Virus record (IMG/VR): IMGVR_UViG_3300029911_000026
Location: 1-64,000 of that record
Strand: one strand, 5' to 3'
DNA from: a virus
DNA: 64,000 nucleotides
Shown one piece after another: positions 16,411 to 24,564 of the stretch. Each line of letters starts with the position of its first letter. The stretch's first letter is position 1. The notes beneath the pieces were generated by a model. It saw only the letters and a program-made list of their open reading frames with translations. It made no database searches and was not told the origin of the DNA. A program made the position numbers and the translations under genes.

Positions 16411-16475
16411 ATTGTCTCCTCTGTTAGTAGGCGGGATTGCCTATATAGTTCGATGCAGATTTCGCGCACGCAGAA

Positions 16476-16497
16476 ACGCCCTGATTTCTCAGGGCGT
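16476..16497 (-). terminator. Terminator after the tail tube gene
   Basis: Perfect 9-bp stem ACGCCCTGA/TCAGGGCGT with a GAAA-type loop, then TTTCT on the minus strand. The flanking bases also allow function on the plus strand. It separates the sheath/tube operon from what follows. Confidence 0.75.
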
Positions 16498-16520
16498 CTT
16501 TCGATGGTGTCCGTCTGCGA

Positions 16521-16535
16521 TTCCGGAATCCGGAA
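16521..16535. repeat. Dispersed palindrome, copy 5 (after tail tube stop)
   Basis: Exact TTCCGGAATCCGGAA beginning 3 nt after the stop codon of the tail tube gene, between stop and terminator. Confidence 0.95.
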
Positions 16536-16537
16536 TC

Positions 16538-17002
16538 TTAGAGCAAGCTGGTGGGAACCTGCGAGCCCATCAGGGTGAAGGCGCGGATGGCCATGAACTC
16601 CCACTCGATGATGTTCGCTTCCTTCGCCCAGAGATTGGGCGGTTCCTTCGTGAAGGCCGTTCCCGCAGCCGAATACTGATCACCGGATACGGCGTTGGTC
16701 AGCGTGACCAGGTTCTGGCCCCAGAGCAGCGATGATGCGCTCTGCGTCGTGAACATGCCGTGGAGCTGGGCGTTCGCCGGGGACGTCTTGAGCAGCCGGA
16801 CGATCATGCGGGCCGCGCGGCTCTGGATCAAGCTGTGCATACCCGAGCCATCGGCGCCAATGGTCATCTTCGTGCGTTCGTCGATGGGCTCGAAGGTGAT
16901 GCCCTCTTCCGCGGCTCCGCTGCCATAGCCGAGCTGGACGACTCCGCCGCCACCAGCGATGGTAACGAAGATGTCCGCGAATGAGTAGGTTCCGAACTCC
17001 AT
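16538..17002 (-). CDS. Tail tube protein (DUF3277 type)
   Basis: 154 residues, the usual size. The N-terminus (YSFADIFVTIAGGG) and the middle MTIGADGSGMHSLIQSRAARMIVRLLKTSPANAQL are typical of DUF3277/KPP10-type tube proteins, which stack as hexameric rings inside the sheath. It directly follows the sheath gene, which supports the call. Confidence 0.85.
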   Translation of the reverse strand: MEFGTYSFADIFVTIAGGGGVVQLGYGSGAAEEGITFEPIDERTKMTIGADGSGMHSLIQSRAARMIVRLLKTSPANAQLHGMFTTQSASSLLWGQNLVTLTNAVSGDQYSAAGTAFTKEPPNLWAKEANIIEWEFMAIRAFTLMGSQVPTSLL

Positions 17003-17011
17003 GACAGCTCC

Positions 17012-18508
17012 TTACGGGTTGACGGTGATGGCACAGTTGACGGTCTGGACGGCACCGAGCAGCTTTGCGGCGACTTGAATCGGAACCGAGATGCGGGAGG
17101 CGCGGGCGCTGGGCGACTGCGTTGCCACCGGCGGTGCATAGATGGCGAATCCCTTCGGCAGCGGAGATCCGGTGGCGATGGGACCGAACGGTGCGCCGGT
17201 CCAGACGGCCGAGCCGCTGCCGTCGAGGTAGCCGTTGTTCGCGAACTGCTGCATGACGCCTTCGAGCGCGGCGACCAGGGTGTGCATCCCGGCATCGCTC
17301 TGGCCAACCTTCGTCGTGGTCGTATAGAGCACGTTGAACAGGGCTGCGAGGACGGCGACGGCGAGGTTGTCAGCGCCGATCTGGGTATCGATGTAGACGC
17401 CCGTCTGGCAGGTCGTACCCGGGAAGAAGATGCTGGCGCCGCTCTCGACGTTGGTCGCGACATAGGCGTTCCAGTTCTTCGCGATGATGGTCTGGAGCTG
17501 CGAGTCGGTGATGTTGACCGGAATCACGTCCGGCATCTGCTTCCATGCGAGCGTGATGGCGCTGTTCGACTGCGTGTAATCGACCGTCAGGATGCGCGCC
17601 GCTGCGCTGATCATGTCGGTCAGCGATGTGGCCGAGTATGTGCCAGCGCCGCGCGGGATGTTGAGCTGCGAGCAGAGGTAAGCGAGGTCCGTCGTGCTCG
17701 ACGAGCTCAGGATGCCGCCCTCTTCCGAGGTCATGAAGTAGAAGTGCTTGATACTCGACGCGTTGACCGCTGCCAGGACTGCCGTATGGTCGCTGTCCGA
17801 GTTGATCGAAGGCATCATCAGCGCGTACCAGGTGGTCCCGTAATTGTTCATGAACAGGTTGGCCGCGGCGAGCGCCGTCTCTGCTGCCTGACCCGGGGAC
17901 TGGAAAGCACCGCTCGACCCAACCGTGCAGCCGAGCAGCGCGGAGATGTCCGTACCGCTGGAGGGAGCAGTCAGGAAGCTAATCGCGCTGGCCGCGCCGG
18001 TTGTGTTCGACGTGATCTGGAACTGGCTGTAGACCGCGTTCCAGACGATGGTCGCGGTTGTGAGTGCTACTTGGATGATCGCGGCGACACCGGGGAGTGT
18101 CGTCGCACCTGAGAAGTTCAATCCGCTCACATGCTGTATCCCGAGCGCGTCAACGGTGATCGAGAAGCCGCCGCTGGTGATGCCCGTAAAGTTCGAGAGC
18201 AACTGCTGTGCGGCGGAGAGGGTCGAGCCGATGAGCTGGCCGGCGGTCGCTGTCTGCGCCCAGCGCCCGAGATAGAGGCGTGCGGGCTGAGGGCTCTGCC
18301 CGAACCACTGCAATGCAGCGGCGTATTCGAGTCCACCGGTTCCGAAGTCAGCGCCGATGGCGGCAGCGGTGTAATAGGGGCGGATGCGGGTCGTCAGGGG
18401 GATGGCAGTGCCGGCCGTCAGGAGAAGCAGGTCGCTCGTGTTCTGAGGGGTAACCGCGCTCGCGGCGAGCGAGACACTGACCGCGATCAACTGTTGGACG
18501 CTAATCAT
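17012..18508 (-). CDS. Tail sheath protein (DUF3383 type)
   Basis: 498 residues from the ATG at 18508, chosen because it overlaps the stop of the upstream gene (TGATG) and gives the family length. The repeated blocks (GTAIPLTTRIRPYYTAAAIGADFGTGGLEYAAALQWFGQSPQPARLYLGRW and the C-terminal ATGSPLPKGFAIYAPPVATQS) fit DUF3383 sheath proteins of contractile tails. A longer upstream reading has no SD. This gene and the tube define the phage as a myovirus. Confidence 0.87.
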   Translation of the reverse strand: MISVQQLIAVSVSLAASAVTPQNTSDLLLLTAGTAIPLTTRIRPYYTAAAIGADFGTGGLEYAAALQWFGQSPQPARLYLGRWAQTATAGQLIGSTLSAAQQLLSNFTGITSGGFSITVDALGIQHVSGLNFSGATTLPGVAAIIQVALTTATIVWNAVYSQFQITSNTTGAASAISFLTAPSSGTDISALLGCTVGSSGAFQSPGQAAETALAAANLFMNNYGTTWYALMMPSINSDSDHTAVLAAVNASSIKHFYFMTSEEGGILSSSSTTDLAYLCSQLNIPRGAGTYSATSLTDMISAAARILTVDYTQSNSAITLAWKQMPDVIPVNITDSQLQTIIAKNWNAYVATNVESGASIFFPGTTCQTGVYIDTQIGADNLAVAVLAALFNVLYTTTTKVGQSDAGMHTLVAALEGVMQQFANNGYLDGSGSAVWTGAPFGPIATGSPLPKGFAIYAPPVATQSPSARASRISVPIQVAAKLLGAVQTVNCAITVNP

Positions 18509-19122
18509 CAACCCTCCGACACATTCACGACTTCGGTTAGCGGTGGGTCGGCTAGGTTGATGGTGACCTGTGCGCCAGCCAAATCGAGCACCGAATACTG
18601 CAATGCTACAGCACGGCGCAAGCGGATTCGGCAGTCGACGTGACCCACATAACGCTCCTTCACCTTCTCGCCGATGGTGACCGGGTCGTCGATCGAGATC
18701 CACCCCAACCCGTTCAGGAAGAGGTATTCGAGGTTCTGCTTTATCTGGCAGCCGTTCCAGAGGTTCGACATAGCCGCGTCCGAGCAGGGCCCGGTGCAGG
18801 AGCATCGAACCTCAAGCTCCTCATTGCGGTAGAGAAGGTCATAGGCCGTGGTGTCATCGGTCGCCGGAACGTGCCGCACCCATGCGCTCCAGTCGCGGCG
18901 ATGTTGCTTGATGCCGAACGAGATCCAGGTCACCGAGATGTCCGGCTTCGGCGGGGGATTCTCCTGCCATAGAGGACGTACCAGGGAGCCATCGAGCCCA
19001 CTCAGGCCAGCAACCCATGGTTGGATGACTAGTGCCAGCGCAAGGCCTGTCACTGGCCCGCTGGGCACGGGCAGTAGGTAGCCTCCGGTCGCGCTCGTAT
19101 TGGTGTCGGGCTGTTCCGGCAT
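18508..19122 (-). CDS. Neck / tail terminator-like protein
   Basis: 204 residues. DWSAWVRHVPATDDTTAYDLLYRNEELEVRCSCTGPCSD and LGWISIDDPVTIGEKVKERYVGHVDCRIRLRR match the phage neck terminator group that caps the tail and joins it to the head. Located just upstream of the sheath, as in related phages. Confidence 0.65.
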   Translation of the reverse strand: MPEQPDTNTSATGGYLLPVPSGPVTGLALALVIQPWVAGLSGLDGSLVRPLWQENPPPKPDISVTWISFGIKQHRRDWSAWVRHVPATDDTTAYDLLYRNEELEVRCSCTGPCSDAAMSNLWNGCQIKQNLEYLFLNGLGWISIDDPVTIGEKVKERYVGHVDCRIRLRRAVALQYSVLDLAGAQVTINLADPPLTEVVNVSEG

Positions 19123-19125
19123 GGC

Positions 19126-19515
19126 CTAAGTCCCCGTGGGCGCGTCCTGCGTATCCTGGCTCGTGCAGATCGCCTCTATCCATCCTGCACCATAGCTGGT
19201 AGCGTCCTCGACGGTGATCACCAGAAAGTCGTCGTTGTGCCAGGTCACGATGTCTTGCAGTAAGCCCGCGACCTGGCCCTGGAGACGGAACCGCGTGATG
19301 ACCGAGATGGTCTTGCGGCCGATCGCCCCCTCATCGTCGCGCGAACTGTCATTGTCGCCGTCCGGCTCGACGATGGCGCCGACGCGGAACGTCTCATCGG
19401 AGTTCCGACCAATCCCGGTGCTGTCGACGAACGAGGTCCGCCGCCGCACGCTGATCATATCCACCAGCATAGGGCTGGAGAGCACGATGACTCCGGGGTC
19501 GATAAGAGGCGGCAT
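19126..19515 (-). CDS. Head-tail connector protein, hypothetical
   Basis: 129 residues, beta rich (VDMISVRRRTSFVDSTGIG and KTISVITRFRLQGQ). Size and location between HK97 gp10-like and neck proteins suggest head closure or neck function. No motif proves it. Confidence 0.55.
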   Translation of the reverse strand: MPPLIDPGVIVLSSPMLVDMISVRRRTSFVDSTGIGRNSDETFRVGAIVEPDGDNDSSRDDEGAIGRKTISVITRFRLQGQVAGLLQDIVTWHNDDFLVITVEDATSYGAGWIEAICTSQDTQDAPTGT

Positions 19516-20027
19516 TAGTGAGGCTCCCGCGTGCGCACAACGCTGGTCACGGCGGCAAGCATCTGGCCGGTGGCGTCGAGAGGTTCGGTGCGCGTCATGC
19601 CTTGGCGCTGGCGCGCTCTGATGGTCGATGGTGCCAGTGCTTGGAAGGGACCGGCAACGATCTTGCTCTTGATGCCGGCCTCTGCTATCAACCCCACCCC
19701 GATCAAGCCCTTCTCGACTGCATCCTTGTCACCTTCGAGCGCCTTGCGGCCGGTCGATTCCATGCGCGCGGTGATGTCCGTCTCGACCTCGCGGATGCCG
19801 GGCTCCATAAACTCGCGCTGCGGGATGCCGTTCACCGGGCTGCCCTGGTTGTGGATGTAGGCCAGCTCCGCGTTGGTGATCGGGTCGCCCTTCTCTCGGG
19901 GTTTGCCGTCTGAGGGGAAGCCGACCAGAACCTCGCGATTCTCCAGCGCGTCGAGCGCGGCCATGAGCTGCGGGATGTTATTCACCGCGAGGACCAGGTT
20001 CACGGTGATGTTCGTCTTGCGCGCCAT
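19515..20027 (-). CDS. HK97 gp10-like tail completion protein
   Basis: 170 residues. NREVLVGFPSDGK, ELAYIHNQGSPVNGIPQREFMEPGIRE and the C-terminal PLDATGQMLAAVTSVV match the gp10-like/virion morphogenesis family, which completes the head-tail interface. Overlaps neighbours by single bases, consistent with coupled translation. Confidence 0.75.
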   Translation of the reverse strand: MARKTNITVNLVLAVNNIPQLMAALDALENREVLVGFPSDGKPREKGDPITNAELAYIHNQGSPVNGIPQREFMEPGIREVETDITARMESTGRKALEGDKDAVEKGLIGVGLIAEAGIKSKIVAGPFQALAPSTIRARQRQGMTRTEPLDATGQMLAAVTSVVRTREPH

Positions 20028-20572
20028 TAGGCACCGCCCTCATAGAAGCCTTCGACCGGTCCAGCCCATGCACCGATCGCGTAGCCATTGCCGCACAGTA
20101 TAGCCACGCACTCCATGAGGAAAAGCTGGTTCGCTGCAAGGCAGGGTCCGGAGATGCCCACCTGGATAGGTCCGGCGCCCATCATGCGCATCAGGTTCCA
20201 GAACCGCGTGCCGTAGATCGTCAGGTTGAAGTTGCCCGCGCCTTCTTCGCCAGCAAGGGCCGTGTCGTATCCCACGCTGAGGGACTTCCCCGCTTCCGAG
20301 GCCACCACGCCGCGGGAGATGCCAGGGATGCCGCCAGCGTCCGCCGCGCTCATGGCGAAGGCTTCCAGCGCAACGTTGTGCGCGATGAACAGCTCCATGC
20401 CGAGGTTGATGAGCGCCGGGTCCCACCGGCACGGATTGAGCAGGTAGGCCGCGATGGTCGCCCAGAACGTGATCTGCGAGACGGGGAAGAGGGTCGAGTT
20501 TCCGAATTCCGGAAAGTCGAGCACAAACTGCGCGGGGAGGATGGGCGTGTTAGGCGGTGCTGGTAGCGACAT
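20027..20572 (-). CDS. DUF4054-type head-tail connector
   Basis: 181 residues from the ATG at 20572 (GAGGGGC upstream); an upstream GTG lies inside a hairpin. QITFWATIAAYLLNPCRWD, GMELFIAHNVALEAFAMSAADAGGIPG and SVGYDTALAGEEGAGNFNLTIYG are characteristic of DUF4054 connectors. The near-copy of the dispersed palindrome lies near the N-terminus (LDFPEFGNS). Confidence 0.82.
   Translation of the reverse strand: MSLPAPPNTPILPAQFVLDFPEFGNSTLFPVSQITFWATIAAYLLNPCRWDPALINLGMELFIAHNVALEAFAMSAADAGGIPGISRGVVASEAGKSLSVGYDTALAGEEGAGNFNLTIYGTRFWNLMRMMGAGPIQVGISGPCLAANQLFLMECVAILCGNGYAIGAWAGPVEGFYEGGA
20500..20514. repeat. Dispersed palindrome, near copy (one mismatch)
   Basis: TTCCGAATTCCGGAA, in frame in the DUF4054 gene. 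One base differs from the consensus. Confidence 0.7.
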
Positions 20573-20585
20573 CTTGCCCCTCAAA

Positions 20586-20618
20586 TTGAGAAGGCCCACC
20601 GACCTAAGCCGGTAGGCC
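20586..20618 (-). terminator. Hairpin before the connector gene
   Basis: GGCCTACCG pairs with CGGTGGGCC over 9 bp, then TTCTCAATTT. It could reduce transcription from capsid genes into tail genes. Confidence 0.55.
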
Positions 20619-20640
20619 TCTCCGTGACAGATTCCAGAAC

Positions 20641-21084
20641 TTACCGATCGTCGCGTGGTGCCGACTGGTTGTATGCCTTCACGCCATTGGCGATCAAGTA
20701 GGGGTGTGTGGACAGACCGGTCTCCACTGGCTGCACACCGGCCTGGAACTGAATCTGGCGCCCGTGCGTGACGGTCAGCTTGACCGGGTGCGGGAAGAGC
20801 ATCAGCACCGTATCCTGCGCGGCGGCGGCGGCCTTGTCAGCCGTCTCCAGATTCGCGCTCGGATGCAGGGCGATTGGATCGATCACGCCGGGAGCATAGC
20901 CAGGCTTGACCTGTTGCCCAACCGGCAGCTCCGAGACGTCCTTCGCCTTGTCCTTCGTGAAGTCGGGCGAGCCTTCAATGCGGCCGTCGGCGTCAATCAC
21001 GTTCGCGGCCTTGGCGTCTGCAGCTACCTTCGCAGCGTTCGCGTTTTGCTCGTCGGTCAGCGATGGATCATTCTCGTATGGCAT
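20641..21084 (-). CDS. Capsid-adjacent hypothetical protein
   Basis: 147 residues from the ATG at 21084 (GAGG 6 nt upstream). The N-terminal half is charged and Ala-rich; the C-terminal half (VLMLFPHPVKLTVTHGRQIQFQAGVQPVETGLSTHPYLIANGVKAY) is a compact beta domain seen next to capsid genes in several phages. Possible head-decoration or neck role, unproven. Confidence 0.6.
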   Translation of the reverse strand: MPYENDPSLTDEQNANAAKVAADAKAANVIDADGRIEGSPDFTKDKAKDVSELPVGQQVKPGYAPGVIDPIALHPSANLETADKAAAAAQDTVLMLFPHPVKLTVTHGRQIQFQAGVQPVETGLSTHPYLIANGVKAYNQSAPRDDR

Positions 21085-21122
21085 CGGATACCTCAAAAGT
21101 GTTGGGCCGTAGCCCTTTTCGC

Positions 21123-21920
21123 TTACCCTTCCGTTATACCAGTGTCCGCAAGCGCGCGGCGCGCATCCTGGCGTCTCTTCTGTCCAATTCTCAACTTCTC
21201 AAGGTGCTCGGGGCTGAATACTCGACCCTTCAATGCCTTCGATATCTTCAACCTTTCTGCTGGGTCCTGCGTTCGCGCACGGTTCGCCGCTGCGATCTTG
21301 GCCTTAGTCTCCTCCGAGAGCACGTTCCCGGCCTTGATGTGGTGTCGGCCTTCCGCCGCGCGTCGCTGCGCGGAATCGCGCATCTTCGCCTTAGTCTCTT
21401 CGCTCAAGGGCTTGCCCTTATTGGCTGTGCCGTAGGTGTTGCCTTTGAGGCGCTCGGAATTGTCTGGTCGAGGTCGGCCAAGTAAAGCCGCCCTCTGTTT
21501 AGCTCGAACCTCCGGTGGAGTAATAGTGCCTCGTCTATTTCGGTTGCCCGTGGCCCATTTCGTGGCTCGCGCTGACATTGCAGCGCGAAGCTCTGGGGAT
21601 GGCTCCCGAACGCCATCTCCCCCACTGGTCGCGTTGACCAAGGGACCGTTAGGTTCGCGGCCGAGCTTGGCGATAGTCGCGATCTCCAGAGCGGCAGCCT
21701 CAGCCTTAGTCAGACCCTCGGCCAGCTTGCGCTTTGGAACCGAGATTCCAGCTCGCTTCATCGCCCGGATTATGTTGTTCTTGTGGGTCCGCGGATTCTT
21801 GGAGTTGCAACATGCCTCGTGCTGGAGCCAGCGGTCGCCCTTGCCGAAGCCGATGTAGAACGGTGTTCCGTCCTCGCGCTCTAACTGGTAGACGTAGTAA
21901 ATTGCCTCTGACGTAGAAAT
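21123..21920 (-). CDS. GIY-YIG homing endonuclease with NUMOD3 repeats
   Basis: The open frame encodes YYVYQLEREDGTPFYIGFGKGDRW, the GIY-YIG core, and then NUMOD3-type DNA-binding motifs (KGKPLSEETKAKM, LSEETKAKIAAANRAR, FSPEHLEKL). No ATG, GTG or TTG precedes the catalytic core; the frame opens after a TGA at about 21945. ATT codons at 21920 (with AAAGGGG 8 nt upstream) or 21902 are the only near-cognate starts before the core. Alternatively a frameshift joins it to an ATG at 21950 (MGEYPKGAHPF). It lies directly after the major capsid gene, a frequent target for free-standing homing endonucleases. Confidence 0.72.
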   Translation of the reverse strand: MSTSEAIYYVYQLEREDGTPFYIGFGKGDRWLQHEACCNSKNPRTHKNNIIRAMKRAGISVPKRKLAEGLTKAEAAALEIATIAKLGREPNGPLVNATSGGDGVREPSPELRAAMSARATKWATGNRNRRGTITPPEVRAKQRAALLGRPRPDNSERLKGNTYGTANKGKPLSEETKAKMRDSAQRRAAEGRHHIKAGNVLSEETKAKIAAANRARTQDPAERLKISKALKGRVFSPEHLEKLRIGQKRRQDARRALADTGITEG

Positions 21921-21952
21921 GGGTGAGCCCCTTTCGGATACTCACCCATTCT
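21914..21952 (-). terminator. Strong hairpin after the major capsid gene
   Basis: AATGGGTGAG and CTCACCCATT form a perfect 10-bp stem around a 13-nt loop that holds AAAGGGG, followed by TTCT. It may end capsid transcripts and also bury the endonuclease start region. Confidence 0.65.
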
Positions 21953-21977
21953 ATCAGATGCTACACTCCATTGAAAA

Positions 21978-23042
21978 TCAGAGCCCGTCAAAGTACCCCA
22001 CAGTATTTCCATAGGGGAATTCGACGCCACCCATGCGGTGGTAGTAGTAGGTCTTGTGCCACAGGCCGTCGTACTGAATCGGCGTGCGGTTCTGGAGGGT
22101 GAGCGGGAAGCGCACGAATTTGTATTCCTTCGTGTAGACGACCATGCGGTCGACCGTTCCCTGGACGCCGATGGTGCCGCCGGCGCCGGTTCCGAAGCCC
22201 CACTTGCAGGCCTCGATGGTGAGCTTGCCTCCACCGTTCGCGGTGAGCAGGTTGTTCTGCTCGATGTAGGTCTTGATCGAGACCAGGCCAGCCTGGGTCG
22301 CCACCTTGGCAGTCGAGATGAATCCGAACTGCGTGGGGGGGAGCAGGATGCGGTTCGGCTTCACAGCCCAGCCGCTTGCAGACCACACCGAGGTCAGCGC
22401 GAGGTTGAAGTCCGCGAGGATCTCGTCGGGCGTCTTGTAGAGCCACTGCGAATAGCCCTGCGCGCCAATCGGGAGGTTCGTGACGTTGGTCACGGCGCTA
22501 GAGTTGTACAGGCCGCCGATGTTCAGCGTGATGTCGCCGATGTAGACCTGCTCATCGATGTCCATCTGGCGCTTGAGTTCCATGCCGTCGACCTTCGATG
22601 CGTCGATGGGACGGCCGAGCTTGGCGGCGGAGGCGAGCTCCAGGATGTCGTACTTGACCTCCATGCCCCAGACGTTCAGCGGGTTCGGCGTCTTCTTGAT
22701 GTCGAGCCCAACGCCAGCGATCTGCGTGGAGTCCTTACCCATCCATGCCTTGCCGGTGCCGACGGCGTTGCCGGTGCCGAGGCCACCCTGCGACGCGACG
22801 GTCGAGTTCGTGAAGCTGGAGAACTCATCCGCGATCGTGATGTCCTCACGGAGGTCCATGTCGCGCATCCATGTGATGTCGACGAGCGGCATGTTCAGCG
22901 TCTGGTCGATACGCTCCAGCTCGCCATGCAGGAACGCGCCCGTCGAGTCAACGGTCTTGCCGTCATGGGTGCGGCAGCTCCCCAGCCGCTGGCCCGGCTG
23001 ATATGCGGGTTCATCATTGCGAAGATGGTCGAAGCTGAGCAT
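21978..23042 (-). CDS. Major capsid protein (DUF2184 type)
   Basis: 354 residues. ITWMRDMDLREDITIADEFSSFTNSTVASQGG, AWMGKDSTQIAGVGLDIKKTPNPLNVWGMEVKYDILEL and LQMDIDEQVYIGD-like QMDIDEQVYIGD match the DUF2184 capsid family with HK97 fold. SD GGGAGGAACGGAA precedes the ATG. It follows protease/scaffold and cement genes in standard order. Confidence 0.87.
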   Translation of the reverse strand: MLSFDHLRNDEPAYQPGQRLGSCRTHDGKTVDSTGAFLHGELERIDQTLNMPLVDITWMRDMDLREDITIADEFSSFTNSTVASQGGLGTGNAVGTGKAWMGKDSTQIAGVGLDIKKTPNPLNVWGMEVKYDILELASAAKLGRPIDASKVDGMELKRQMDIDEQVYIGDITLNIGGLYNSSAVTNVTNLPIGAQGYSQWLYKTPDEILADFNLALTSVWSASGWAVKPNRILLPPTQFGFISTAKVATQAGLVSIKTYIEQNNLLTANGGGKLTIEACKWGFGTGAGGTIGVQGTVDRMVVYTKEYKFVRFPLTLQNRTPIQYDGLWHKTYYYHRMGGVEFPYGNTVGYFDGL

Positions 23043-23132
23043 TTCCGTTCCTCCCGCCCTTGTGTGGCGACCTTCTAAACTTTGCCGGGTACTTCTACCG
23101 CCCGGTCGGCCTTGCCATGCGCCTTGCGCGGT

Positions 23133-23696
23133 TTAGACCTCGAAGATGAGCTCACCGATGCCGAGCGTGTCCGCCGGGCCGTTGAACGTGGTCCGAGCCG
23201 ATGAGAGGGTGATGGTATTTCCGCCCGAGCTTGCCGACTCAAAGCCGCCCTGGATATGGCTGCCGGAAGCGGCGGCAATCCAGACGTTGACGGCCTGGCC
23301 CTTGGTCACAGCTCCAACGATCGGGACCATGATGTAGCCGAAGCGGAGGATGTCGACGATGGGACCGGGGACGTTGGCTGCGCCAAACGAAGCGCTCATG
23401 CCGCCCGTGGTCTGCTGCGTCGGATAGACGCGGACGACGACGCCGTAGATGGAGGTCAGGGCCGAGTCGCTCGACTGGAGCACCCGCACGCCATTGACCG
23501 AAGTGTCCACTACCACCGCGAGGCCAGGCTGCAAGGGGACCGCCGTATTCGGCGAGATGTAGCAGGGCTCGACTATGGCGCGCGGGAAGCGAGCAATGTC
23601 GCCAGCGAAGCCAGCGCCCATGCGGTAGGTGAACGCGCCGTCGTGCGTCATGCGGCGGCCGAGCCGGCGGGGAAACTGAGGGTTCACGCTGATCAT
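23133..23696 (-). CDS. Capsid cement (decoration) protein, Gp24-like
   Basis: 187 residues from the ATG at 23696 (AAGGAG, 9-nt spacing). FAGDIARFPRAIVEPCYISPNTAVPLQPGLAVVVDTSVNGVRVLQ, GVVVRVYPTQ and a C-terminal NTITLSSARTTFNGP are the pattern of structural cement proteins placed between protease/scaffold and capsid. It stabilises the expanded shell. Confidence 0.75.
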   Translation of the reverse strand: MISVNPQFPRRLGRRMTHDGAFTYRMGAGFAGDIARFPRAIVEPCYISPNTAVPLQPGLAVVVDTSVNGVRVLQSSDSALTSIYGVVVRVYPTQQTTGGMSASFGAANVPGPIVDILRFGYIMVPIVGAVTKGQAVNVWIAAASGSHIQGGFESASSGGNTITLSSARTTFNGPADTLGIGELIFEV

Positions 23697-23760
23697 GACT
23701 AACTGCTCCTTCCGGTCGGGCTGTTGCCCGGGTGCTGCGGAACTGCGTAACTGCGAGCGC

Positions 23761-24564
23761 TTACTTGTTATCCGGGAACAACGCCCGGTTGCGCTTGTTG
23801 AGGTCTGCAAGGGTCAACGTCGGCTTGGCATCGTGAGTGCGCGTCGCGCTGATGCGTTCGGGCTCCGAGTTGCTGCGGCCCTTGGCGGCGACAGCGCCGC
23901 GGAAGATGGTGCGAACGTCGTCGCAGGTCATCTTTGTAAGGCCGTCCTGGGTGAGCACCTTGCCGCCGCGGAGTGCGGCAACCGTGCCAGCACCGTCCAT
24001 GGTCGAGGCGAAGACGCCCAGCGCGCGGCGCCGGAGAGCGCAGATGGTGTCGAGGGTCTTGCGACGCGGCGTGGCGCTGTCGAAGGTGGGGTAGTGGAGG
24101 CCCGGGGCGATGATCTCGCAGCCGGAGATGGTGGCCTGGACTGACTCCTCCAGATAGGCGCTGTCCTTGGACTTCCGGGCCTTGTCGCCGGTGCCCTCGG
24201 GAGCTTCCTCCTCCATCGCGTCCTCGGTTTTCTTCTCCTCTTCCTTGGACTCTTCGTCGTGCGTGGTCGCTTCCTCGCAAGCCTTGATGCGGCCTTCGAG
24301 GCCTTCCATCGCGGAATCGTGAGCCTTGAACTTGGCGTCGTGCGCCTCGAAGCGTGCGGAGATCTTCTCCGGCGTCCATTCCTCTTCGCCGTCGGCGTCC
24401 TTGGACTTCTTCTTGTCCTTGGCCTCTTCCTTCGCCTTCTTCTCGGCCTCTTCGACCTCTTCGTCCTTGGCCTTGTCGAGTTCCTTCATGGCCGCGTCGA
24501 TCTCCTTGGCGTCCTTGGAGTCGAGAGCCTTGCGTAGGTTGCGCTTCGCGGCGTCGAAAGTCAT
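23761..24564 (-). CDS. Scaffold protein from an internal start
   Basis: An in-frame ATG at 24564 (residue 401, MTFDAAKRNLRKAL) follows AGGAGG at 8-nt spacing, a better SD than most genes here. Translation would release the 267-residue coiled-coil scaffold without the protease, as lambda Nu3 does inside C. The boundary coincides with the end of the protease domain. Confidence 0.65.
   Translation of the reverse strand: MTFDAAKRNLRKALDSKDAKEIDAAMKELDKAKDEEVEEAEKKAKEEAKDKKKSKDADGEEEWTPEKISARFEAHDAKFKAHDSAMEGLEGRIKACEEATTHDEESKEEEKKTEDAMEEEAPEGTGDKARKSKDSAYLEESVQATISGCEIIAPGLHYPTFDSATPRRKTLDTICALRRRALGVFASTMDGAGTVAALRGGKVLTQDGLTKMTCDDVRTIFRGAVAAKGRSNSEPERISATRTHDAKPTLTLADLNKRNRALFPDNK

Noticed and set aside
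17075-18112. 345-codon plus-strand ORF
   Set aside because: Antisense of the tail sheath gene; no start signal and shadow-like composition.
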